Shown: positions 15,178 through 23,308 of the stretch, piece after piece
Position numbering within the stretch: the first letter of the stretch is position 1
How the letters are laid out: each line of letters starts with the position of its first letter
Origin: UBA5972 sp964480735
GTDB taxonomy: Bacteria; Pseudomonadota; Alphaproteobacteria; Rhodobacterales; Rhodobacteraceae
Assembly (NCBI GenBank): GCA_964480735.1
Contig: CAYZQS010000022.1
Location: 1 to 32,166, forward strand
Reading direction: 5' to 3'
Length of the DNA stretch: 32,166 bases
The notes under the pieces: generated by a model
Seen by the model: the letters and a program-made list of their open reading frames with translations, nothing else
Database searches by the model: none
Told to the model about the DNA's origin: nothing
Made by a program: the position numbers and the translations under genes

Positions 15178-17454
15178 ATGAGCGCAAGTACCGGAGATTC
15201 CGGCTGGCACGCGGTCAACCAGTGGCGAAAGCAACGTAAAATCCGCAATCTGGGCACCCTGTCGCTGGTGGTTCTAGGGCCGGTATTGGCCCTGATCACC
15301 TTTAGCACCATCAGCATTTTTGAACAGGGCGCGGCCTCGCGCAGCCTGCGATTCGTATTGTTGACGGATCTGGTTTACGTTTTGCTGGTCGCGGCCCTGG
15401 TTATTCAGACGGTGGGCCGGATGATCGCGGCACGCCGGGCGCAATCGGCGGGCTCGCGTCTGCACCTGCGACTGACCGGTGTGTTCACGATTATCGCGCT
15501 GATCCCAACAATCCTTGTGGCGGTGTTTGCGACGGCCACCCTGAATTTCGGGCTGGAAGGCTGGTTTTCAGGCCGGGTCAGCCGCGTTGTCGGCAATTCC
15601 GTGGAGGCGGCGCAGGCATATGAGGGGCAAATCCGCGACGGCCTGACCAGCGATGCGGTGGCGCTGGCCGGTTTTTTGGACGAGTCCAAACGGACCACGC
15701 CGCTGTTGCAGGACGGCGATATCCGGTCGCTGCTGGCGCAGGGCCAAAGCCAGATCCAGCGCGGGTTGCGCGAAGCCTACGTCATCGACAGCGCCGGAGA
15801 ATTGAAAGTAAGGGGCGAACGCAGTTATCTGTTTGATTTTGAAAAACCAAATCTTGAGGACATCCAGCGTGCCTTTGAAGGCGAAACCGTGGTCATTCAG
15901 GATTGGGACAACAATGAATTTCGCGCGTTGTTGAAGTTGAATGCCTATGTGGGCCGCTATCTTTATGTTTCGCGAAACGTCGATGGAAAAATCCTGAACC
16001 TGCTGGACGAGACCAAGGAAACCGCGTCGTTGTACCATCAACTGGAAAGCGAGCGCGGAAGATTGCTGTTTGAATTTGGCCTTATTTATCTGGGTTTTGC
16101 GCTGATTGTGATATTGGCGGCGGTCTGGCTGGGGCTGTGGTTTGCCGAAAGATTGTCCCGCCCGGTGGGCCGTCTTGCCGGTGCCGTGCAACGTTTGGGG
16201 GCCGGGGATTTCAGTGTGCGCGTGCAAGAAGAAGACGGCGATGACGAGATCGCGATGCTCAGCCGCGTGTTCAACCAGATGACAAAGCAGATGCAAACCC
16301 AACGCGACGCTTTGGTTGAAACCAACAAGAATACTGAAATTCGCCGGCGGCTGTTTGATTCTGTCCTGACCGGTGTGACGGCGGGTGTGATCGGTCTGAA
16401 TTCCAAGGGCGAGATTGATTTTATGAACGCCTCGGCCCTGTCGTTGCTGGGGCTGGTTTATGATCAGGACACCAGCATGACGCTAAAGGATGCGGTGCCG
16501 GAATTTGCGGGTCTTTACGATGATTTGATTTCAGGCAAGGCGCGGGTTGCGCAAAAGGAAATTCAGCTGACCCGGGCGGGTACAGGTGAAAACCTGCTGG
16601 TGCGTATCGCCACCCGCCACACGGACAACGGGCGGCTGGAGGGCTATGTTGTCACCTTTGACGATGTTACAAATCTGGTGTCTGCCCAGCGTATGGCGGC
16701 CTGGGGCGATGTGGCCCGGCGGATTGCCCACGAGATTAAAAATCCGCTGACACCCATTCAGCTGTCAGCAGAGCGCCTAAAGCGCAAGTTTTCCGATGTT
16801 CCGGGTGTCGATGTGGAAGCGCTGGAGCAATATACGGATGTTATCGTCCGCCAGACCGGCGATCTGCGGCGCATCGTCGATGAGTTTTCAAAATTTGCCC
16901 GGATGCCCGAACCGGAACGCCGGGTGCACGATATCGTCAAACTGGTCAAAGACGCTGTAGTGTTGCAGGAACCTGCATTAAACGGGATCACCATATCCTT
17001 AAACACCCGGCACAAGGAAATCTGGGGCAATATAGACAGCACAATGATTTCTCAGGCGGTTATAAATCTAATTAAGAACGCTGGCGAAGCCGTTGAAACT
17101 TATGTGGATAATGGCAAATCGAAAGGTTTCAAAGGCACGATAAAGGTTGACATTGCGATCGAAAACAACATCACCACAATCAATATTGCCGACAACGGCA
17201 ACGGCCTGCCGCAAAACCGGTCGCGCCTGTTTGAGCCCTACGTGACACACCGCGACAAGGGCACCGGGCTGGGTTTGTCGATCGTCAAAAAGATCATCGA
17301 AGAACACGACGGCACGCTGCAATTGCTGGACGCGCCGGTGTTTGACGCCAGTGGCGATGACAAGCATTTCGGCGCACTGGCCCGCATCCGTTTGCCAATG
17401 ACAGCCGAAAATATTCAAGATATCAACAACGCAAAAAATGGCCAGAAGGCCTGA
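15178..17454 (+). CDS. ntrY: Transmembrane sensor histidine kinase NtrY
   Basis: Membrane-bound sensor kinase of the NtrYX pair, linked in other alphaproteobacteria to nitrogen metabolism, low oxygen and respiratory control. The 758-residue protein has hydrophobic helices at about 27-48, 57-80 and 100-122, a roughly 170-residue extracytoplasmic region, and a further membrane helix near 300-325. A HAMP domain follows (ERLSRPVGRLAGAVQRLGAG), then a PAS domain, HisKA with the phospho-acceptor His518 in RRIAHEIKNPLTPIQLS, and a HATPase with NLIKNAGEA, DNGNGLP and GTGLGLSIV boxes. AAGGG six bases before the ATG may be its ribosome site. It is followed 14 bases later by ntrX. Confidence 0.94.
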   Translation: MSASTGDSGWHAVNQWRKQRKIRNLGTLSLVVLGPVLALITFSTISIFEQGAASRSLRFVLLTDLVYVLLVAALVIQTVGRMIAARRAQSAGSRLHLRLTGVFTIIALIPTILVAVFATATLNFGLEGWFSGRVSRVVGNSVEAAQAYEGQIRDGLTSDAVALAGFLDESKRTTPLLQDGDIRSLLAQGQSQIQRGLREAYVIDSAGELKVRGERSYLFDFEKPNLEDIQRAFEGETVVIQDWDNNEFRALLKLNAYVGRYLYVSRNVDGKILNLLDETKETASLYHQLESERGRLLFEFGLIYLGFALIVILAAVWLGLWFAERLSRPVGRLAGAVQRLGAGDFSVRVQEEDGDDEIAMLSRVFNQMTKQMQTQRDALVETNKNTEIRRRLFDSVLTGVTAGVIGLNSKGEIDFMNASALSLLGLVYDQDTSMTLKDAVPEFAGLYDDLISGKARVAQKEIQLTRAGTGENLLVRIATRHTDNGRLEGYVVTFDDVTNLVSAQRMAAWGDVARRIAHEIKNPLTPIQLSAERLKRKFSDVPGVDVEALEQYTDVIVRQTGDLRRIVDEFSKFARMPEPERRVHDIVKLVKDAVVLQEPALNGITISLNTRHKEIWGNIDSTMISQAVINLIKNAGEAVETYVDNGKSKGFKGTIKVDIAIENNITTINIADNGNGLPQNRSRLFEPYVTHRDKGTGLGLSIVKKIIEEHDGTLQLLDAPVFDASGDDKHFGALARIRLPMTAENIQDINNAKNGQKA

Positions 17455-17468
17455 GTTAAGGACAAAAT

Positions 17469-18878
17469 ATGGGCGATATTCTGGTCATCGACGACGAAAA
17501 AGACATCCGCGAGCTGGTATCCGATATCCTGAAGGACGAAGGTTATACAACGCGGCTGGCGTGGGACAGCGACAGCTGTATGCGTGAAATCAACGCTGAT
17601 CCGCCTGATTTGATGGTCCTGGATATTTGGCTGAAAGACAGCCAGATGGACGGTATTGATATTTTGAAGGCCACGAAACGGGACAATCCTGACATTCCGG
17701 TGGTCATCATTTCCGGGCATGGAAACATCGAAATCGCCGTGGCCGCGGTTAAACAGGGTGCGTATGATTTTATCGAAAAACCCTTTAACATTGACCAGTT
17801 GATGGTGGTCATCGCCCGCGCGATGGAGGCCTCGCGTCTGCGTCGTGAAAATTCCACGCTGCGCACATCCGAGGTAACGTCTTCGGTGATGGTTGGATCA
17901 TCTTCGGCCTTTAAGCTGTTGAAAAGTCAGTTGGATAAAGTCACCAAGACCAACGGTCGGATTATGCTGACGGGGCCTGCCGGGTGCGGCAAGGAAGTTG
18001 CGGCGCGTTATATCCATGCGAATTCGGACCGCGCCAAATGCCCGTTTATATCGGTCAGTTCGGCCTCGATAGAACCAGAGCGCATGGAAGAGGTGCTGTT
18101 TGGCCGGGAAAGTGCCGAACGCGGATTTGAGGCGGGGCTGCTGGAACAGGCCCACGGCGGCATCCTGTTTTTTGACGAGGTCGCGGATATGCCGCTGGGA
18201 ACCCAATCCAAAATATTGCGGGTACTGGTGGATCAACAGTTTCAGCGGGTGGGCGGGACCGACAAGGTGCGGGTTGATCTGCGGGTCATTTCGTCAACCA
18301 ACAAGGATCTGTTGCTTGAAATAGAGCGCGGGGATTTTCGCGAAGAGCTGTACCACCGGCTGAACGTGGTGCCGATTTCTGTACCGTCACTGGAAACCCG
18401 TCGCGAGGATATTCCGGAACTTGCGCAATATTTCATCGGCGAACTGAACAGCGCGCAGGGCCTGCCCAACCGGCCGTTTTCCAGCGAGTCAGAGGCGCTG
18501 TTGCAAACCATGCAATGGCCGGGCAACGTGCGACAACTTAAGAATGTTGTGGAGCGGGTATTGATTCTGGGGCCGGATAGCGGGGCGATAGAGGCGACTG
18601 AATTGCCTGCAAGCGAGCCGGTTGATTCAGATAACGGCTTGGGATTAAACAGCAATCTGGCAACTTTGCCCCTGCGCGAGGCGCGTGAAATGTTCGAGCG
18701 CGAATATCTGATGACTCAGATCAATCGCTTTGGCGGCAATATTTCCCGCACCGCCAATTTTGTGGGCATGGAACGGTCTGCATTGCACCGCAAACTGAAA
18801 TCACTCAGCGTTGTCACGTCCAACCGGTCCGGCACGCGCATAGCCAAGATCGAAGATGCAGACCCAATGGACCTGTAG
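17469..18878 (+). CDS. ntrX: Response regulator NtrX with altered sigma-54 contact region
   Basis: Response regulator partner of NtrY, 469 residues. The receiver domain has Asp52 (LMVLDIWLKDSQMDG). The AAA+ domain has Walker A GPAGCGKE (169-176) and Walker B ILFFDEVADMP (Asp236). The Fis-type helix-turn-helix reads FGGNISRTANFVGMERSALH. Where sigma-54 activators have LFGHEKGAFTGA, this protein reads LFGRESAERGFEAG, with no GAFTGA and a segment about three residues shorter. It therefore probably does not drive sigma-54 open-complex formation and may act as an ordinary DNA-binding regulator. AAGGA lies upstream of the ATG. The trkA gene begins 15 bases after its stop, so ntrYX-trkAH may be one transcript. 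Confidence 0.94.
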   Translation: MGDILVIDDEKDIRELVSDILKDEGYTTRLAWDSDSCMREINADPPDLMVLDIWLKDSQMDGIDILKATKRDNPDIPVVIISGHGNIEIAVAAVKQGAYDFIEKPFNIDQLMVVIARAMEASRLRRENSTLRTSEVTSSVMVGSSSAFKLLKSQLDKVTKTNGRIMLTGPAGCGKEVAARYIHANSDRAKCPFISVSSASIEPERMEEVLFGRESAERGFEAGLLEQAHGGILFFDEVADMPLGTQSKILRVLVDQQFQRVGGTDKVRVDLRVISSTNKDLLLEIERGDFREELYHRLNVVPISVPSLETRREDIPELAQYFIGELNSAQGLPNRPFSSESEALLQTMQWPGNVRQLKNVVERVLILGPDSGAIEATELPASEPVDSDNGLGLNSNLATLPLREAREMFEREYLMTQINRFGGNISRTANFVGMERSALHRKLKSLSVVTSNRSGTRIAKIEDADPMDL

Positions 18879-18892
18879 GCAGGAGACACCCC

Positions 18893-20269
18893 ATGAAGGT
18901 CATCATATGCGGCGCCGGGCAGGTGGGCTGGCAAATCGCCCGCCATCTGGCCGCCGAAAAAAACGATGTGACCGTGGTTGACAACAACCCGGAACTGGTG
19001 CGCCGGGCCACGGAAACGCTGGACGTTGCCGGGATCACCGGTTTTGCGTCTTATCCAAATGTTCTTGCCCGTGCGGGGGCTGCGGATGCTGATATGATCA
19101 TCGCCGCGACGTTCTCTGACGAAGTGAATATGGTGGTCTGTCAGGTCGCCCATTCTGTGTTCTCGATCACCCGAAAAATTGCACGGTTGCGGTCGCAATC
19201 TTATCTGGACGCGATTTATTCTGATTTGTACCGCCGTGAACACCTGCCGATTGACGTGGTGATTTCGCCGGAGAAAGAAGTGGCAGAGGCCGTTCTGCAC
19301 CGCTTGCAGGCGCCTGCAAGTTTTGACGTGGAACAGTTTATGGAAGGGCAGGCCCAGCTGGTGGGCGTGGTGCTGGAAGAAAACTGTGCCGTGCTGAATA
19401 CACCGCTTCGGCAATTGTCAGAGCTGTTTTCGACCCTGCGCGCCATCGTCGTTGGCATTCGCCGCGAGGGCACGCTGTTTACCCCGGAAGCCGGGGATCA
19501 GCTGTTTGTGGGTGATCAGGTTTATTTGTTCACCCATACCGAGGACATGGGCCGGGCGCTGGAGATTTTTGGCAAATCCGCCAAAAAGCGCGAGCGCGTG
19601 ATCATTATCGGTGGCGGCAATGTTGGCCTGATGGTGGCACAAAATCTGGAAAGCCGCACCGAGCGTATCCGCGCCAAGGTGATAGAGCGTGAACGCGAAT
19701 GCGCGGAATATGCCGCAGACGCGCTGGAACGCACGATCGTGCTGCACGGTGACGGCATGGACATGGATATTCTGGAAGAGGCGGGGATAGACAAGGCAGA
19801 CGCGCTGTTGGCGATCACCGATGATGACAAAACCAACCTTTTGGCCGCGACCCGGGCAAAAGCCGCGGGCTGTCCGATGGTGGTGGCGCTGATCAATGAT
19901 CCAACGCTGTCCAATCTGATGGCGCCGCTGAAGATTGACGCATTCGTCAATCCCCGCGCCACGACCGTATCCTCGATCCTGCGCCACATTCGCCACGGGC
20001 GGGTGCGCGAAGTCTATTCGATTGGCGATGCCGAGGCCGAGGTGATCGAAGCGCAGGTGTTGTCACCTTCACCCATCGCAGATCAGCTGATCCGCGACAT
20101 TCCGTTTCCCGAGGGCGTGCTGGTTGGGGCGGTGATGAAAGGCAAAACCGTGGTCGCCCCAACGGCGGACACAAGAATTGAGCAGGGTGATGTGGTTGCC
20201 CTGTTTTGCATGGCCGCGGATGTGCCCGAGGTTGAACGCCTGCTGCAAGTAAATATCGATTTCTTTTAA
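18893..20269 (+). CDS. trkA: Trk potassium uptake regulator TrkA
   Basis: Cytoplasmic NAD(H)-binding subunit that gates the TrkH potassium channel. The 458 residues contain two Rossmann domains with VIICGAGQVGWQIARHLA (residues 3-20) and VIIIGGGNVGLMVAQNLE (about 235-252), each followed by an RCK/TrkA-C domain. This doubled layout is the usual TrkA architecture. AGGAG lies seven bases before the ATG (GGAGACACCCC). It sits between ntrX and trkH in a compact run, with 3 bases between its stop and the trkH start. The ntrX-trkA linkage is common in alphaproteobacteria. Confidence 0.96.
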   Translation: MKVIICGAGQVGWQIARHLAAEKNDVTVVDNNPELVRRATETLDVAGITGFASYPNVLARAGAADADMIIAATFSDEVNMVVCQVAHSVFSITRKIARLRSQSYLDAIYSDLYRREHLPIDVVISPEKEVAEAVLHRLQAPASFDVEQFMEGQAQLVGVVLEENCAVLNTPLRQLSELFSTLRAIVVGIRREGTLFTPEAGDQLFVGDQVYLFTHTEDMGRALEIFGKSAKKRERVIIIGGGNVGLMVAQNLESRTERIRAKVIERERECAEYAADALERTIVLHGDGMDMDILEEAGIDKADALLAITDDDKTNLLAATRAKAAGCPMVVALINDPTLSNLMAPLKIDAFVNPRATTVSSILRHIRHGRVREVYSIGDAEAEVIEAQVLSPSPIADQLIRDIPFPEGVLVGAVMKGKTVVAPTADTRIEQGDVVALFCMAADVPEVERLLQVNIDFF

Positions 20270-20272
20270 GCC

Positions 20273-21660
20273 ATGCGCGCGATCCTGAAACTGCCGTTGT
20301 TGCTTAATCTGGTGGCCCTGTCCGCGCTGGCGATGTGGGTGCCAATGGCCCACGCGGTGCGCCTTGGCGACATGATGACCGCGCGGATATTCCTGCAATA
20401 TTCCATTTTGATCCTTGTTTTTACCTCCCTGACAGCGGTTGCGGTTCTAAATTACGAACCGCCAAAAACCGCACACAGCCATCTATTTGCACTGCTGGCC
20501 GGATTTTTTGTGATGCCATTCGTTCTGGCGCTGCCATTTTCTTTTTTGATGCCGGATACGCCTTTTTTGGACGTCTATTTTGAAATGCTGTCCAGCCTGA
20601 CCACCACCGGGGCCACGGTGTTCACGGACCCCACGGTCTTGTCTGATCCCCTGCACCTGTGGCGCGGGCTGGTTGGTTGGCTGGGTGGATTTATGATGTG
20701 GGTCGCGGCCATCGCCATCATGGCACCGCTTAACCTTGGCGGATTTGAAATTTTCGGCGAAGATCGGGCCAAAACCGCTGTGGCGCAGGGTTTGGGGTGG
20801 ATCAAAGCGGCAGATCCCGCTGACCGGCTGATTAAATATACCGTGGCTCTGGCCCCCATATACCTGATCATCACCCTGTTTCTTACGCTGGGGTTGGTGC
20901 TGTCCGGAGAGCGCTTTTTCGTGGCCGTCATTCACGCCATGTCAACAATCGCAACCAGCGGAATATCTTCGGTTGCAGGTCTGCAAAACGCCCATTCAGG
21001 TTTGATGGGCGAAGTGCTGATCTTTGGGTTTCTGATCTTTGCGGTGTCGCGCCTGACGATCACACCGGCCTTATCCGGTACCGTTATCGCTAACATCCTG
21101 CGCGACCGCGAGTTTCGGTTGATGATGGTTCTGGTTTGCGGTGTTTCAACACTGCTGTTTTTGCGCCATTGGCTTAACCCGGCCGCACCAACCGAACCGG
21201 GGGAATTTACCTCCGGGCTGGCGGCCCTTTGGGGCAGCGCCTTTACAGTGATGTCGTTCCTGACAACCACCGGGTTTGAAAGTGCCAATTGGCAGGTCGC
21301 GCTTGACTGGTCTGGCCTTAAGGCACCGGGAATGATCCTTCTGGGGCTGGCGATCATGGGCGGGGGCATTGCCACAACTGCGGGCGGGGTAAAACTGTTG
21401 CGGGTTTATGCGCTTTACAAGCACGGCCTGCGCGAGATGCAAAAGCTCAGCTTTCCGGCCTCCGTTGGTGGTTCAGGCACNNNNNNNNNNNNNNNNNNNN
21501 NNNNNNNNNNNNNNNNNNNNNNNNNNNNNNNNNNNNNNNNNNNNNNNNNNNNNNNNNNNNNNNNNNNNNNNNNNNNNNNNTGGGCGTGGCCATGATCCTT
21601 GGCCGCCTTGAAACGCTGGCTATCATCGCGCTGCTAAACCCGGAATTCTGGCAAAAGTGA
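20273..21660 (+). CDS. trkH: Trk potassium channel subunit TrkH, interrupted by a sequence gap
   Basis: Inner-membrane potassium translocating subunit. The N-terminal 402 residues contain three of the four half-selectivity-filter segments: EMLSSLTTTGATVF (about residues 102-115), AMSTIATSGISSV, and VMSFLTTTGFESAN. After the 100-N run (21481-21580) the C-terminus reads GVAMILGRLETLAIIALLNPEFWQK and stops at 21660, a normal TrkH ending. The two sides are in different frames relative to the N run, and about 50-60 residues including the fourth filter segment should be missing, so the run length is arbitrary rather than evidence of a broken gene. The ATG at 20273 follows the trkA stop by three bases. 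Confidence 0.9.
21481..21580. other. Run of 100 N inside trkH
   Basis: Unresolved bases. The upstream TrkH frame leads to a false stop at 21595 if the run is read as 100 bases, while the true C-terminus is in another frame. Confidence 0.9.
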
Positions 21661-21796
21661 CCAAACTGTGAGAATATTCCAACGCTTAAAGACCATTTGC
21701 GCTGGAAATTCGCGCAAAGCCACTCCATATAAGGCGTGTCAACAATAACAGCGGCCGTTTAAATCGGACGCAGAACCAAACTTAAGGCTGAAAAAA

Positions 21797-22036
21797 ATGG
21801 CTGCCGACAAACAGAATCTTCAGGACGCGTTCCTGAACAATGTGCGCAAAGCAAAAATTTCCGTCACAATTTTCCTGATCAACGGCGTAAAGCTGCAAGG
21901 TGTGATCACCTGGTTTGACAGCTTTTGCGTGTTGCTGCGCCGGGACGGTCAATCGCAACTGGTCTACAAAAGCGCGATTTCCACCATTATGCCGTCCCAA
22001 CCGGTCAGCCTTTATGACGGTGAAGACGCAACCTAG
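21797..22036 (+). CDS. hfq: RNA chaperone Hfq
   Basis: Hexameric Sm-like RNA chaperone that helps small RNAs pair with mRNAs and influences RNA decay. The 79-residue protein carries Sm1 (LQDAFLNNVRKAKISVTIFL, then INGVKLQGVITWFD) and Sm2 (SQLVYKSAISTIMPSQPV, with the usual YKHA-type motif present as YKSA). It has a short acidic C-terminus, as in other alphaproteobacterial Hfq proteins. The upstream 136 bases after trkH contain no gene and probably carry the promoter. The hflX GTG follows three bases after the stop, reproducing the widespread hfq-hflX pair. Confidence 0.97.
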   Translation: MAADKQNLQDAFLNNVRKAKISVTIFLINGVKLQGVITWFDSFCVLLRRDGQSQLVYKSAISTIMPSQPVSLYDGEDAT

Positions 22037-22039
22037 GCC

Positions 22040-23272
22040 GTGAAATGCCTGGTTCTGCATCCTGACATTGGGTTTCGCGATACCAGACGAACCCCTGAAC
22101 ACGCGCTGTCAGAGGCGGTTTCGCTGGCCGCAGCGCTGGATTTGCATATCCTAGACGCCTTGGTTGTGCGTCTGCCCAAAGCCCGCGCCGGATTGTTGTT
22201 TGGCAGCGGCAAGATTGATGAACTGGCGCAGATTATCACAGCAAATGACGTTGATCTGGTGATGATCGACGGGCCGGTCACGCCCATTCAACAGCGCAAT
22301 CTGGAACGGCGCTGGAGAACCAAGGTGATCGACCGCACCGGCCTGATACTGGAAATATTTGGCGCACGCGCCCGCACCCGCGAAGGCGTGTTGCAGGTGG
22401 ATTTGGCGGCGTTAAGTTACCAAAAATCGCGCCTTGTGCGCAGCTGGACCCACCTTGAACGCCAGCGCGGCGGTCTTAGTTTTGTCGGCGGGGCCGGTGA
22501 GACCCAGATAGAGGCTGACCGCCGTGCCATTGATGACGCGATTTTACGCCTGAAACGGCAGCTGAAAAAAGTGCAGAAAACCCGGGCTTTGCACCGCGCT
22601 GCGCGCGCCCGAGTGCCATTCCCGATCGTCGCACTTGTGGGCTATACCAACGCCGGAAAATCCACCATTTTCAACCGTTTGACCGGTGCAGGTGTGCTGG
22701 TCAAAGACATGCTGTTTGCCACCCTTGACCCCACCATGCGCAGCGTTGAACTGGCCAGCGGCAAAGAGGTTATCCTGTCAGATACGGTTGGATTTATTTC
22801 CGATCTGCCAACCCAACTGGTTGCCGCCTTTCGTGCCACGCTTGAAGACGTACTGGATGCCGACCTGATCCTGCACGTGCGCGACATTTCCCATCCCGAC
22901 AGCAAAGCACAAGCCGCGGACGTGCTTGATATCCTAAACCAAATGGGCGTCAGGGACCCGGCGCAAAACACCATGATCGAGGTTTGGAACAAGGTCGACA
23001 TGGCCTCTGATCTGGCTGCATTGCCCGCAAACGGTGCCGTCAAAACATCGGCCCTAAACGGTGCTGGTTTTGACGATCTGCAAAGCGCAATCGAGACTGC
23101 GCTTTTGGAAAAAACCACCGGCGAGGTTTTGACTCTGGGCTTTGAGGACGGCAAAAAACGCGCCTGGTTGTTTGATCAAAACATCGTCAGCCACGAGGAC
23201 CAGACCGACAACGGGTTCACGCTGTCTGTTAACTGGACGCAAAAACAAGCCCGCCGCTTTTCAAAACTCTGA
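22040..23272 (+). CDS. hflX: GTPase HflX
   Basis: Ribosome-associated GTPase that can split stalled or stress-damaged 70S ribosomes. It has 410 residues from a GTG at 22040, just downstream of hfq. The N-terminal HflX domain carries GKIDELAQII and the RTREGVLQVDLAALSYQKSR segment, and the conserved GGAGETQIEADRR lies near 155-167. The GTPase domain has G1 GYTNAGKST, a G3 SDTVGFISDLP segment and G4 NKVD. A C-terminal domain follows. The gene ends 36 bases before the convergent stop of the acylase gene. Confidence 0.95.
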   Translation: MKCLVLHPDIGFRDTRRTPEHALSEAVSLAAALDLHILDALVVRLPKARAGLLFGSGKIDELAQIITANDVDLVMIDGPVTPIQQRNLERRWRTKVIDRTGLILEIFGARARTREGVLQVDLAALSYQKSRLVRSWTHLERQRGGLSFVGGAGETQIEADRRAIDDAILRLKRQLKKVQKTRALHRAARARVPFPIVALVGYTNAGKSTIFNRLTGAGVLVKDMLFATLDPTMRSVELASGKEVILSDTVGFISDLPTQLVAAFRATLEDVLDADLILHVRDISHPDSKAQAADVLDILNQMGVRDPAQNTMIEVWNKVDMASDLAALPANGAVKTSALNGAGFDDLQSAIETALLEKTTGEVLTLGFEDGKKRAWLFDQNIVSHEDQTDNGFTLSVNWTQKQARRFSKL

Positions 23273-23308
23273 TTTCATCTTTGTGCAAATACTCCCCGCG
23301 CGGAGCGC

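Noticed and set aside
20273..21595. A truncated TrkH ending at 21595.
   Set aside because: The stop arises only by reading the arbitrary 100-N run; a normal TrkH C-terminus continues in another frame to 21660.
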